DNA from: Streptomyces showdoensis
GTDB lineage: Bacteria > Actinomycetota > Actinomycetes > Streptomycetales > Streptomycetaceae
Reading direction: 5' to 3'
Assembly (NCBI RefSeq): GCF_039535475.1
Contig: NZ_BAAAXG010000024.1
Location: 21,625-85,624 of the forward strand
Length of the DNA stretch: 64,000 nt
Position numbers and translations under genes: made by a program. Numbering within the stretch: the stretch's first letter is position 1; the number at the start of each line of letters is the position of its first letter. The notes beneath the pieces are model-generated. The model was not told where the DNA came from, searched no databases, and was given only the letters and a program-made list of their open reading frames with translations. Below, piece by piece: positions 46,167 to 55,783 of the stretch.

Positions 46167-46781
46167 CTACGGCTTGCGTCCGCACCACGCCACGAGCCGG
46201 TCGATGGCCGGCGCGTCCTCGGCGACGTCCACCGCGGCCGCGAACGGCGCACCCTCACGGGGTCCGGCGGGCAGCCCGCGCTGCATGGCGGCGTACGAGA
46301 TCGCCACGATCTCGGGGTCCCACTCCGGGGACTGGCCGGTCGCGGTGGCCACATCCCACGTGTGGACGGTGAATTCCGAGGTCCACACGGCCGCGGCGGC
46401 GGCCCCCGGAATCCTGCCGAACGGCAGCGTCAGCGTCCGGCCCAGGACCGCGGGATCCGCCCACGCCGCCCCGACCTCGCGCACCGCGGCATCCCACGCC
46501 TCCTGTCGGCCGGCGTCCGTGAGCTCGTCCGCGACCGTGGGCAGGCTCGTCACGTCGCCGCCGCGCCCGGCGACGGCGATCCGGCGAAGGACGGCGACGA
46601 GGTGCCCGGCCAGCTGCCGGACGGTGAACTCGCTGCAGGGGGTCGGCCCGTCGAGCTGTTCGGGCCGGACGGCGGCGACGGTGCGTCCGGCGAGCGCGAC
46701 GGCCTTCAGCAGGCCCTGTCGGGGGTCGTCGCCGTGGTGAGCGGTGTGGCCGGAGGATGCGGTGTTCTCGGTGTGAGTCAT
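46167..46781 (-). CDS. TIGR03086-type DinB-fold protein (mycothiol-dependent maleylpyruvate isomerase-like)
   Basis: 204 aa. QLDGPTPCSEFTVRQLAGHL and EFTVHTWDVATATGQ are the family's metal-binding helices (His in each). These are DinB-like enzymes using mycothiol, the actinobacterial thiol; individual substrates are usually unknown. Divergent from a WYL regulator 62 nt away that probably controls it. Confidence 0.85.
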   Translation of the reverse strand: MTHTENTASSGHTAHHGDDPRQGLLKAVALAGRTVAAVRPEQLDGPTPCSEFTVRQLAGHLVAVLRRIAVAGRGGDVTSLPTVADELTDAGRQEAWDAAVREVGAAWADPAVLGRTLTLPFGRIPGAAAAAVWTSEFTVHTWDVATATGQSPEWDPEIVAISYAAMQRGLPAGPREGAPFAAAVDVAEDAPAIDRLVAWCGRKP

Positions 46782-46843
46782 GTCTTCATCCTGGAAGCGA
46801 AACAGGTCATCTCCTGGCCTATTTCCCCAGGAGGATTCTCGGC

Positions 46844-47800
46844 ATGAGAGCCGATCGCCTGGTGGCCACCCTGCTGTTCCTCCAAACGCGCCCCCGCGTG
46901 ACCGTCGCCGAGGTCGCCGCCGAACTCGAGGTGTCGCCGCGGACCGCGCGCCGCGACCTGGAGGCGCTGTCCACCGCGGGCATACCCGTGTACTCGCAGC
47001 GTGGCCGCGGCGGCGGCTGGTCGCTGGTCGGCGGCGCCCGTACGGACCTGACCGGTCTGACCGGCGAGGAGATCCGGGCGCTGTTCCTGCTGGCGGGCCC
47101 CTCGTCGACCACGCCCGAACTCCGCACGGCACTGCGCAAGTTGGTGCGTGCTCTGCCCGCACCTCTGCGGCCGGGCGCCGAGGCCGCATCGCGAGCCGGT
47201 CACACCGACGGCAGGGACTGGTCGCGGGCCGACGTCACGGCCACCGGGCCGCACCTCGACGCGCTCCGTCGGGCCGTCGTGGACGGGATCCAGGTGCGGC
47301 TCGGGTACGCCGGCCCCGGCAAGCCCGTCGGCGTGCGCACCGTCCATCCGCTCGGGCTCGTCACCAAGGCGGGCCACGACTACCTCGTCGCCGGGACGGA
47401 GCGGGGGCTGCGGACCTTCCGGCTCAGCCGGGTCGCCTCGGTGGAGCCGACCGGCGAGCCCGTCGTACGGCCGCCCGACTTCGACCTCCCCTCGGTCTGG
47501 CGTTCGTTCGCCGCCCGCCTGGAGGAGCGGCTGTACGCGGCGACGGTCCGCGCCCGGGTGGCGCCAGGTGCCATGGCGATACTGGAGAGGCTGTTCGACG
47601 GGCGCCTGCGCGTCGGTCCGGAACTCCCCGACGGGTGGACGGAGATACAGGTCGACGGGCCGACGCCGGAAGTCATCGCGACACAGCTGGCCGGACTCGG
47701 AACACGCGTCGAAGTGCTCGATCCGCCGGAGGCGAGAGAGCGCCTCGCGCGCCTGGCGGACGAGCTGGCAGGAGTGTACGGACCGCCGGTGTCCCCCTGA
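46844..47800 (+). CDS. WYL-domain transcriptional regulator
   Basis: 318 aa. N-terminal helix-turn-helix (VTVAEVAAELEVSPRTARRDLEAL), then a WYL domain (VRTVHPLGLVTKAGHDYLVA with TFRLSRVASV) and a WCX-like C-terminus. ATG after AGGAGG at 46829. The divergent DinB-like gene is the likely target; the ligand is unknown. Confidence 0.9.
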   Translation: MRADRLVATLLFLQTRPRVTVAEVAAELEVSPRTARRDLEALSTAGIPVYSQRGRGGGWSLVGGARTDLTGLTGEEIRALFLLAGPSSTTPELRTALRKLVRALPAPLRPGAEAASRAGHTDGRDWSRADVTATGPHLDALRRAVVDGIQVRLGYAGPGKPVGVRTVHPLGLVTKAGHDYLVAGTERGLRTFRLSRVASVEPTGEPVVRPPDFDLPSVWRSFAARLEERLYAATVRARVAPGAMAILERLFDGRLRVGPELPDGWTEIQVDGPTPEVIATQLAGLGTRVEVLDPPEARERLARLADELAGVYGPPVSP

Positions 47801-48174
47801 GCGGAAGACGCCACGGCCAGGTGCTCCGCCCGGTGGCCCCATCCGCCTTGGTACCCGATGCCGTAGACGTGGGCCCCTTCCTCCACGGCCACCGTGCCGT
47901 GGTCGGTGAAGGCGACGGGTGCGTCCGGGCACTGCTGTTCACGGCGGGCCGCGCAGCCGGCCACCCCTGCTCGGCCCGGGCGGCGAACTGTGCCGCCTCG
48001 GCCTCGGGGCGACGCGGAATTCGGGCGCCGGATGGGCGATCCGACAACGGCCGTTCCCGCCCGTTGGATGTCCTGCCGGATGTCCCGCGCGATGCCTGGG
48101 CAGACCCTGTGACCTGCGTGAAGACCCGGTGAAGAAGATGATCATGGACGGATGGGGATGCATAGCCTGCCGGA
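47801..48174. other. 374-bp stretch, possible gene remnant
   Basis: On the reverse strand about 47809-47930 reads VAVEEGAHVYGIGYQGGWGH, which looks coding-like but has no complete gene; it may be a remnant. Near 48164 TAGCCT precedes the next gene by about 10 nt and may be a -10 giving a leaderless message. Confidence 0.35.
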
Positions 48175-49890
48175 ATGAATCTCATGTTCGGCCGAAGAAG
48201 CCGCCTCCTCCAGTTCGCGCTCGGCGCGGCCGTGGCCGCATCGGTCCTGCTTCCCACCCAGCCCGCCCAGGCCGCCTCGGGTCTGGACCCGTTCACCGCG
48301 AACTTCAAGCTCACCCGCGTCGACGGGGACAAGACGGGCCTCATCGACTCCGCCGAGGCCGCCGGAGTCGCCAAGGCGTCCGTCACCGACGTCCTGGGCA
48401 CCCGCACCGGACGTCCGGGGCTCTGTCACGCCACCGGACTGAACGGCGCCCTCAAGCCCGACGGCTTCTGCTGGGACGACGAGGACGACCGGTCCAACTA
48501 CGCGGACACCCAGGGCGGCTGGATGCCCCAGGGCTTCGCGGGTTCGCATGCCGCCACCCCCGACGGGCTGTACGCGGGGCGCTCCCTCACCGCCACCGCC
48601 TGGTACCACGGCACGTACGTCTCGGGCCGCAATCCGCCGACCGTCGAGGACTACGCGCGGGTCACGATCACCGACTCGACCGGCGGCCAGGTCAAGTACG
48701 GCCACATCGCACTCGTGGAGCCGGTCAACGGCAACTTCAAGCCCCTCGCGTACGCCTCGCACGCGGACGGCGTGGCCTGGTACGGCAACCGGCTGTTCGT
48801 CGCCAACGGCGCGGAACTCCAGGTCTTCGACCTGACCCGCATGTGGCGCATGAACGACACCACGAGCGCCGACACCCGCCTGAACGCGGGCAAGACCTCC
48901 GCCCGGTTCCACCTCTGGGCGATGCCGCTCGTGGCCCGCTACAGCACCATCGGCACGGCCGCCGTCGACAACGTCTCCACGGCCTGGGTCAACAACAGCC
49001 CCCGCGCCTGCGGTCCGGCCGTCAACGACGAGCTGTGCCTGAGCAGCCTCAGCGTCGACCGCTCCGGCGCGACACCGGCCCTGGTCTCGGTGGAGAACCG
49101 CGGGGGCGCGGGCGCCCGCATCGTCCGCTGGCCCCTGTCGGCCCTCGGCACCGGCCTTCCCACCACGGTGGCCTCGGAGACCACGGGCTACTCCTCGCCC
49201 GTCTGGGGCATCCAGGGCACGGCCACCGACGGCACCAGCTACTACATGAGCGGCGCCTGCCCGGCGTACTGGCCCGGCGGCACCGATCTCTACTCCTGCG
49301 TCCACGTGGCCAAGCCCGGCGAAGCACCCCACGTCCTCACCCAGGTGCCGCTGCTGACCCAGGGCCTCTCCTGGGACCCCCTCGCCAAGCGGCTCTGGGG
49401 CGTCAACGAGGCGCTCGCGGACTCCAACGGGCCGCGCAGGGTCGTGTTCGACATCGAACCCGACGCGGGCAAGCCCGTCGACGGCTGGAGCTGGCTCACC
49501 AACTTCCACCAGGTGGGCTCCGTCTGCGCGACACCCCAGGGCAACGGCACCGCCAACGGCACGCCGATCACGGTGTGGACCTGCACGGGAGCGGACGTCC
49601 AGCGCTGGAAGTACGAGAACGGCCTGATCGTCCACAAGGCGAGCGGCAAGTGCATCACCCCCGAGGCGAACGGCGCGAACACCAACGGCGCGCTCCTGAC
49701 CCTGTGGACGTGCAACCCCTCCAGTGACGTCCAGCGGTTCTCCCCCTCGGCCGACGGCAGTGCCGTGAACGCCTACGGCAAGGCCATCACGCCGAAGGGG
49801 AACTCCTTCGGCAACGGCGTCTGGCTGACCCTCTGGACCCAGGGCAGCCCCCTCCCTGACGTCCAGGACTGGGTGGTGAAGGGCTTCTAG
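48175..49890 (+). CDS. Secreted protein with C-terminal ricin-type beta-trefoil
   Basis: 571 aa. Signal peptide (RRSRLLQFALGAAVAASVLL, cleavage after QPAQA). The central part, about residues 30-430, repeats short beta segments (WYGNRLFVANGAELQVFDL, then WGIQGTATDGTSYYMSGA) compatible with a propeller. The last 125 residues show CBM13 features: ATPQGNGTANGTPITVWTC, then CITPEANGANTNGALLTLWTC. Probably an exported carbohydrate-binding protein of unknown activity. A second in-frame ATG at 48184 is possible. Confidence 0.8.
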   Translation: MNLMFGRRSRLLQFALGAAVAASVLLPTQPAQAASGLDPFTANFKLTRVDGDKTGLIDSAEAAGVAKASVTDVLGTRTGRPGLCHATGLNGALKPDGFCWDDEDDRSNYADTQGGWMPQGFAGSHAATPDGLYAGRSLTATAWYHGTYVSGRNPPTVEDYARVTITDSTGGQVKYGHIALVEPVNGNFKPLAYASHADGVAWYGNRLFVANGAELQVFDLTRMWRMNDTTSADTRLNAGKTSARFHLWAMPLVARYSTIGTAAVDNVSTAWVNNSPRACGPAVNDELCLSSLSVDRSGATPALVSVENRGGAGARIVRWPLSALGTGLPTTVASETTGYSSPVWGIQGTATDGTSYYMSGACPAYWPGGTDLYSCVHVAKPGEAPHVLTQVPLLTQGLSWDPLAKRLWGVNEALADSNGPRRVVFDIEPDAGKPVDGWSWLTNFHQVGSVCATPQGNGTANGTPITVWTCTGADVQRWKYENGLIVHKASGKCITPEANGANTNGALLTLWTCNPSSDVQRFSPSADGSAVNAYGKAITPKGNSFGNGVWLTLWTQGSPLPDVQDWVVKGF

Positions 49891-49938
49891 CCCCACCCGG
49901 GCTTCCGAGTCCCGCCACCCGCTCCCGGACCCCGACAA

Positions 49939-49966
49939 AGGGCCGGCCCTCGCCCGGGCCGGCCCT
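49939..49966 (+). terminator. Strong hairpin between convergent genes
   Basis: Perfect 11-bp arms AGGGCCGGCCC / GGGCCGGCCCT with a 6-nt loop, between the ends of the lectin-like gene and the FG-GAP protein gene; can serve both strands. No T-tract, as usual in Streptomyces. Confidence 0.75.
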
Positions 49967-50062
49967 GCGTGATGACAGGCCTCCTCACCGGACCCTCCTC
50001 GTGTGGAGCCGGCAGGGAGACAGCCGCCCCCGCACCGGCCGCCCGCGCATCGTCCGTCGCCG

Positions 50063-51894
50063 CTAGAGAATCAGATGGCCGGGCGGCAAGGTGCCGGCGA
50101 CGATCTGCTTGCGCGGCGCGTAGTACGGGCTTGCACCGGTTCCGGAGTAGAACCAGGTTGCCCCTGTGGTGTCGCGGCCGATCAGGTCGGCCTTGCCGTC
50201 GCCGTCGACGTCGCCGGGGGCGACCAGCGCGTTGTAGAGGTTCCACCGGTCTCCGATGTCCTCGGCCTTGGCGTAGTAGCCCTGGGTTCCGGTTCCCCTG
50301 TAGAGGTACAGATCGCCTGCGGTGTCGATACCGAGGAGGTCGGGCTTGGCGTCGCCCGTAAGGTCGCCGGGCGCGACGAGAGTGGGATAGACATCCCAGC
50401 GGGTTCCGATCTGCTCGCGGGGGGCGTAGCCGCTTCCGACACCCTTGTAGAGCCAGAGGACGCCATTGCCGTCTCGACCCAGAAGGTCCGGAGTCGAGTT
50501 GGCGTCGCCGTCGAAGTTGCCGGGAGCGAGCAGGAGGTTCAGGCCGGCGAAACCGTCGCCGGCCCGTTCGCGATGATCGCCGGAGCCGGAGTAGCTCCCG
50601 TCGGCGAGACGCCTGTAGCGCCAGAGCACGCCGCCGGCATCGACGCCCATCAGGTCTGTTCCCTGGCGTGCGACGAGGGCGATCCCGTTCCAGCCGACGC
50701 CTACCCTGCACTCCTTGCCCAGGGTGAGGTTCGTGGACCCGGGGGCGTTGTCGTAGGCGAGTGCGTGGCGGAACAGGACGCCCTTCGCGCCTCGCCGCAG
50801 AACGGCGCCGTCGGTCATGTCCGAGGGGCCGCAGATCCACTCTGCCGCTCCGCGGACGGGCACGTGGTCGGAGACCCACGTGCCCGTGTGGGGGTTCGTG
50901 ACGTCCGGGAGTGCGTCGCCTACGGCGTTGCGGAAGAACTTCGAGCCGAAGAAGATGTAGTCGATCTTCTTCCGCTTGTCTGCGGGTTCCCCCTTGGCGA
51001 GGTAGGTGGTCTCTCCCCGCCGACAGCGCAAGGCGCCCACGGAGCAGGCGGGGGCGTAGGGCAGGTGGCCGTTGAAGTAGTCGGTGTCGGTCTCATCGGC
51101 CTCGATGAACCCGCCCGTCGCGTTTTCTCCGGTGGCGGGCTCGTACAGATGACTCATGACCGTGGTCCAGGGCGAGGTGTTGAAGTCGCCGGCGAGGATG
51201 ACGGGCGTCCCCTCGTCCTCCCAGGCCCTCGCCTCTCGGGCGAGGAGTGCCGCTTCGTCGTCCATGACGTACTTGCCCGCGGATCCGGGCGTTCCCCAGA
51301 AGAGGTGGACGGAGCACGCCCATGTCGTCCCGCTGCTGGTGAGGGTCTTGAGGCACGGGGTGCGGATGTCCTCGGCGACGAGGGAGTCCGGGGCGGTGAT
51401 CCCCAGCTTCTCGTTGATCGCGGCGGCGGTGTCCAGCTCGATGGCACGTTCATCGACGCGCTCACCCCGTACGAGGATGCCCATGCCGTAGTCCCCGTCG
51501 CTGGGGTTGTCGGCCACCGTCGGGTCCTTGCAGAGGCCTGCCCTTAGCTTCGCCGTGCTGACGTAACTACCGGCGAACGAGGACCCGAGACGGGCGTGGA
51601 GCTGGTCGAACTGGTACTTGCACACCTCGACGAGAGCGACGTAGCCCGCACCCCCATCCCGTGGCAGACGTCTCGTCCACGATCTTCTGGTAGCGCACGG
51701 CGTTGGCTTCCTCGGACGGGTCGCAACCGACGGTGGCCCCGCTGCCGCAGAGGTTGTACGTCACCACCCTCACCTGAGGGGCCGTCGCGGGGGCCCACCA
51801 CGTCCGCCTGCGCCTGGGGCGCCGTCAGTACGAGCGCAGTCAGCATGACGGCCAACGAGGCCGTCAAGGCTCGCAACTGTCTGAGACGTGTCAT
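50063..51894 (-). pseudogene. Secreted endonuclease/exonuclease/phosphatase-fold protein with FG-GAP repeats, two frameshifts
   Basis: Signal peptide (ALTASLAVMLTALVLTAPQA) then, after removing one C from the minus-strand C5 run at 51793-51789, VRVVTYNLCGSG, the EEP strand. Another single-base extra near 51655-51651 separates it from VCKYQFDQLHARLG. The rest has GDFNTSPWTTVMSH and SDHVPV (catalytic Asp/Asn/His) and, from about residue 330, FG-GAP/VCBS-like repeats (PGNFDGDANSTPDLLGRDG, then PGDLTGDAKPDLLGID, PGDVDGDGKADLIGRD) that bind Ca2+. Likely an exported nuclease or phosphodiesterase. Both indels sit in homopolymers, so I think the gene is intact in the organism. Confidence 0.8.
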
Positions 51895-52242
51895 GAGTCC
51901 CCCCACTGGGCGCGAAACTGAAAGATCCACAAGATATCGCACGCGTGCTCGAACGCCGAGGTCGTTCGGCCCGTCGGTGGCTGGAGGTGACTGAACACGC
52001 CCCGGGCGGCTGACCAAGCGTCAACTTGGTCTGGTTCTCGGGGGTTCGCCGAACGTGACCATTTCGAGGAGGGCTTGGCGTGATGACGTGTGCAGGGTGG
52101 AGGCGGTGCGGAGGGGCTATTAAGAAACCTTGTTGAATAACGCTTACCTCGGGTTCGCTCTTGATTTGCCCCTGCCAATGCGAACAGGGTTCCCTCGAAC
52201 GATTGACGCCCCACACGTCAACACGAGGAGAAATTCCCCTTC

Positions 52243-53442
52243 ATGGCAACTCACAAGCGATCTCACGGTCTTCGCAACACGGTCATAGCCACAGGTGTGG
52301 CAGGTGCAGCAGCCGCGGCGCTGTTCGCCGGCAACCTCGCCGGGGCGGCCGCCCCGGCCGAGGGGACCGTGTACGGACTCGGCGCCCCGGGCGCCGTCGA
52401 CGGCAGCTTCGTCGTCATCCTCGACGCATCCGCGAACAAGGCGGAACTCGCGAAGAAGTACGGCGGAACCCTGCAGCGCGCCTACGGCTCGAAGGTCAAC
52501 GGCTTCTCGGCCTCGGGTCTGACCGTCCAGGAGGCCAAGCGGCTCGCCGCCGACCCGGCCGTCGACACGGTCGTGCAGAACAAGCGCTTCAGCATCAAGG
52601 AGACCCAGGAGAAGCCCCCGTCCTGGGGTCTGGACCGGATCGACCAGACCGAGACGGCCGGCGACGAGAAATACACGTACCCGGACGGTGGGGGAGAGGG
52701 CGTCACCGCGTACGTCATCGACACCGGCGTCCGGATCTCGCACCAGGACTTCGGCGGCCGGGCGGCCAGCGGCTTCGACGCCGTCGACAACGACGACTCG
52801 GCCGACGACGGCAACGGCCACGGCACCCACGTCGCGGGAACCATCGCCGGCACCTCCCACGGTGTCGCCAAGAAGGCCAAGATCGTCGCCGTGCGGGTCC
52901 TCGACGACAACGGCTCCGGCACCACGGAGCAGGTCGTGGCGGGCATCGACTGGGTGACGCAGAACCACTCCGGCCCCTCGGTCGCCAACATGAGCCTCGG
53001 CGGCGGCGCCGACGAGGCGCTCGACGCGGCGGTGCAGCGTGCCATCGCCTCCGGCGTGACCTTCGCGGTCGCCGCCGGAAACGAGTCCTCCGACGCCGGT
53101 CAGGGCTCGCCCGCGCGGGTGCCCGAGGCGATCACCGTGGCGTCCAGCACGAAGGACGACGAGCAGTCGGACTTCTCGAACTTCGGTGCGGTGGTGGACC
53201 TGTACGCCCCCGGCTCGGACATCACGTCGGACTGGAACGACAGCGACGCCGGCGTCAAGACGATCTCCGGCACGTCCATGGCCACGCCGCACGTGACGGG
53301 GGCTGCAGCCCTCTATCTGGCGGCCCACCCGTCGGCGACGCCCGCCGAAACGGCCACCGCGCTGACCGGGGCGGCGACGGCTGACGCCATCAAGAACCCC
53401 TCCTCCGGTACGGCGAACAAGCTCCTGAAGGTGGTGCCCTAA
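52243..53442 (+). CDS. Secreted subtilisin-like serine protease (S8) with I9 propeptide
   Basis: 399 aa. Signal peptide (about 1-37), inhibitor I9 prodomain (VDGSFVVILDASANKAELAK), and an S8 catalytic domain: Asp in YVIDTGVRISHQDF, His in DGNGHGTHVAGT, Ser in ISGTSMATPHVTG, oxyanion Asn in AAGNESS. Autoprocessing before secretion is expected. GAGGAGAAA lies upstream of the ATG, with a rather long spacer. Followed by a strong terminator. Confidence 0.95.
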   Translation: MATHKRSHGLRNTVIATGVAGAAAAALFAGNLAGAAAPAEGTVYGLGAPGAVDGSFVVILDASANKAELAKKYGGTLQRAYGSKVNGFSASGLTVQEAKRLAADPAVDTVVQNKRFSIKETQEKPPSWGLDRIDQTETAGDEKYTYPDGGGEGVTAYVIDTGVRISHQDFGGRAASGFDAVDNDDSADDGNGHGTHVAGTIAGTSHGVAKKAKIVAVRVLDDNGSGTTEQVVAGIDWVTQNHSGPSVANMSLGGGADEALDAAVQRAIASGVTFAVAAGNESSDAGQGSPARVPEAITVASSTKDDEQSDFSNFGAVVDLYAPGSDITSDWNDSDAGVKTISGTSMATPHVTGAAALYLAAHPSATPAETATALTGAATADAIKNPSSGTANKLLKVVP

Positions 53443-53464
53443 GAGCCTACCGACAGCCGAAGCG

Positions 53465-53493
53465 GATGGCCCCCCACGATGTGGGGGGCCATC
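53465..53493 (+). terminator. Rho-independent-like hairpin after the protease gene
   Basis: Perfect 13-bp arms GATGGCCCCCCAC / GTGGGGGGCCATC with a 3-nt loop, 22 nt after the stop. Confidence 0.85.
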
Positions 53494-53906
53494 CCCGCTG
53501 TCGGTGGGCGATCCGGGGAAAGATCGGTATGTGTGAGGATCCGGTTCGCGGGCAGGCGGTTGGTGAGCAGGTGGGACTGCTCACCGGGCCCGCGGTCCTT
53601 TCCCCTGCCGCAGGCCCGATCGGGTGAACGACCGGCCCGTGCCCGTGATGTGCGCGGGCCGGTCACCTCAAGCCGCCGGCTTCCGCGTCATCGGCACCCG
53701 CGAACGCATCGGCCGCCATCACGGCCACCTGGTGCGGCGTCGCCCTCGTCGAACGCCGCAGCCCCCTCATCAGCTGACCGTCCGCACACGCTCCGGCCAC
53801 AGTTCTCCCGCAGGCCGGGCAGCACACACTCGCCCCCTTGGGCGCCGTTTTGCCGGAGCGGCAACAGGAGTGGCGTCACCGGGCCATGACGGGCGACGTT
53901 GGCCCC
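53494..53906. other. 413-bp stretch without a recognised gene
   Basis: Between the terminator and the methyltransferase gene. Open frames on both strands are short and motif-free. Two in-frame ATGs (53886 and 53907) exist for the next gene; neither has a clear ribosome-binding site. Confidence 0.4.
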
Positions 53907-54587
53907 ATGACCGACGACATCACAGCGGGATCGCCCGCATCCGACACTTCCCTGCCCGGCGACGGATACGTCGGAGACCCCGCGGTAAGAGCGGAGTGGG
54001 ACACCCGATACGCCGACCGGCAACAGCTGTGGAGCGGCCGGCCCAACGGCGCGCTCGTGGCCGAGGTCGCCGGGCTCACGCCCGGGCGGGTGCTCGACGT
54101 CGGCTGCGGCGAGGGCGCGGACGCGGTCTGGCTCGCGCGCGGCGGCTGGTACGTGACCGGACTCGAGGTCTCGGGCGTGGCCCTGGAGCGGGCGGCCGGG
54201 CACGCGCGCGACGCCGGTGTCGGCGTTCGCTGGGTGCACGCCGGGCTGGCGGAAGCGGCGCTCCCGCCGGCCTCCTTCGACCTGGTCTCCGCGCAGTATC
54301 CGGCCCTCCTGCGCACCCCCGACGCCGCAGCCGAGCGAGCGCTGCTCGCGGCCGTCGCGCCCGACGGCGTACTGCTGCTCGTACACCACGCGGGGATGGA
54401 GACCCAGCAGGCGCACGACAGCGGCTTCGACCCGGCTGACTACGTCTGGCCCTCGATGGTCGCAGCCCTGCTCACGGACGACTGGCAGGTGGAGGTGAAC
54501 GAGCAGCGTCCCCGTGTGGCGCCCGACGGCGGTGCCGGTGCGCACCACACCGACGACGTGGTGCTGCGTGCGCGACGACTGCGCTGA
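53907..54587 (+). CDS. SAM-dependent methyltransferase (class I)
   Basis: 226 aa. Motif I RVLDVGCGEGADAVWLARGG and motif II VTGLEVSGVALERA. Preceded by WDTRYADRQQLWSGRPN, typical of the thiopurine/tellurite-type methyltransferases. The substrate is unknown. The ATG at 53907 is chosen for a compact N-terminus; 53886 is the alternative. Confidence 0.82.
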   Translation: MTDDITAGSPASDTSLPGDGYVGDPAVRAEWDTRYADRQQLWSGRPNGALVAEVAGLTPGRVLDVGCGEGADAVWLARGGWYVTGLEVSGVALERAAGHARDAGVGVRWVHAGLAEAALPPASFDLVSAQYPALLRTPDAAAERALLAAVAPDGVLLLVHHAGMETQQAHDSGFDPADYVWPSMVAALLTDDWQVEVNEQRPRVAPDGGAGAHHTDDVVLRARRLR

Positions 54588-54622
54588 GCTCGTCCGCTCC
54601 GGATCACGGAGGACGCACAAAC

Positions 54623-54665
54623 GCGTCGGAAATATTTGACGCGTCGGATTCTTCCGACGCATACT
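54623..54665 (+). promoter_or_regulatory. Core promoter with embedded ArsR-type operator
   Basis: TTGACG (54636-54641) and CATACT (54660-54665) form a -35/-10 pair. Perfect palindrome GCGTCGGA-TTCT-TCCGACGC (54641-54660) lies between them, and a further half-site GCGTCGGA is at 54623-54630. Binding of the ArsR protein here would shut its own operon. The start codon at 54672 makes a near-leaderless transcript likely. Confidence 0.6.
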
Positions 54666-54671
54666 GAGGTC

Positions 54672-54986
54672 ATGCCCACGGATGTGTTCGGCGTGCTGGC
54701 CAATCCGGTACGCCGCAGACTGCTGGAAAGCCTGCGGGACGGCCCCCGCTCGACGGGCGAGCTGGCAGGGATGTTCGAACTCGGCCGGCCCGCCGTCTCC
54801 GAGCACCTGGCGGTGCTCCGTGCCGCCGGCCTCGTACGCGAGGAGCCGCGCGGCCGGCACCGCTTCTACCACCTCGAACCGGCCCGGCTGGCCGAGGTGA
54901 GCGAGTGGCTGCATCCGTTCGAGCACTACTGGAAGCAGCGCCTTGACGCGCTGTCCGACCTCCTGGACGAGGAAGACGGATCATGA
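54672..54986 (+). CDS. ArsR-family transcriptional regulator
   Basis: 104 aa winged helix: FGVLANPVRRRLLESLRDGP, STGELAGMFELGRPAVSEHL, VLRAAGLVREEPRGRHRFYH. No metal-binding Cys pair, so a non-metal group. Coupled by ATGA (54983-54986) to an AHSA1-type gene, a pairing frequent in actinomycetes. Its palindromic operator lies in the promoter just upstream. Confidence 0.92.
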   Translation: MPTDVFGVLANPVRRRLLESLRDGPRSTGELAGMFELGRPAVSEHLAVLRAAGLVREEPRGRHRFYHLEPARLAEVSEWLHPFEHYWKQRLDALSDLLDEEDGS

Positions 54987-55426
54987 CGACCGAGAACGAC
55001 ACGAGCGCCCCCGGCGGCACGAGCGACGCGATCACCTGCGAGAAGTTCCTTCCGCACCCCCCGGCGGCGGTGTGGAAGGCCCTGACCGACCCCGAGCTGC
55101 ACGCCCGCTGGTGGGCCGCCGGCGACGTCAAGCCCGTCGTCGGGCACCGCTTCACCCTCGACATGGGCAACAACTTCGGTCACCAGTCCTGCGAGGTCAC
55201 CGAGGTGGACGCGGAGCGCCTGCTGGCCTACCGGTTCGCCGAGGGCACCCTCGACACCACCCTCACGTGGACCCTGCACCCCGAGGACGGGGGCACCCGC
55301 CTCGTCCTGAACCACACGGGCTTCGACCTCGACTCCCCGATGGGGCGACAGGCGCTCGCCGGCATGGGCCACGGCTGGCCCCGCGTCCTGGACAACCTCG
55401 CCACGACCCTGGCCGGCGCTGCCTGA
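54983..55426 (+). CDS. SRPBCC / AHSA1-like protein
   Basis: 147 aa. FLPHPPAAVWKALTDPELHA, RWWAAGDVKPVVGHRFTLDM and a C-terminal LDSPMGRQALAGMGHGW fit the AHSA1/CalC group. A hydrophobic ligand-binding cup is expected; function unknown beyond the common ArsR pairing. Confidence 0.9.
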   Translation: MTTENDTSAPGGTSDAITCEKFLPHPPAAVWKALTDPELHARWWAAGDVKPVVGHRFTLDMGNNFGHQSCEVTEVDAERLLAYRFAEGTLDTTLTWTLHPEDGGTRLVLNHTGFDLDSPMGRQALAGMGHGWPRVLDNLATTLAGAA

Positions 55427-55783
55427 CACGCGGCACCGGACAGGCCGGGATCGCCTCCTTCTGCGCGCCCCCTTGTGACCGGGCTGGGTCGGCGGTGCGA
55501 TCCAGGCCCCGGCCCCGGCGCGAAGTGCCGCGTGGCTCCCGCGGATCTCCGGTCGGCCCTCGCCGTGGCTGGTCTCCCGGGTGGCATGGGCCACGAGGCA
55601 CGGCCCCATCGATCTGGAATTCGATGTGGATACAGGCGTTCTCATCACCTTTTGGTCAGAGCTGTTCTGTTCCGGTCGTTCATGAGCGATAAGCGGTTCT
55701 CGGTGTGTTTGGCGGGATAGGGCTGGGGCGGCGGGGACCGCGCCCGTGGGGGGAGCGCCCGTGGAGTGGAGGGAGATAGGGCG
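55427..55783. other. 357-bp stretch, promoter region of the repeat protein
   Basis: No gene seen. The part 55610-55700 is less GC-rich and may hold the promoter; ribosome-binding GGAG-rich sequence lies at 55763-55775. Confidence 0.4.
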
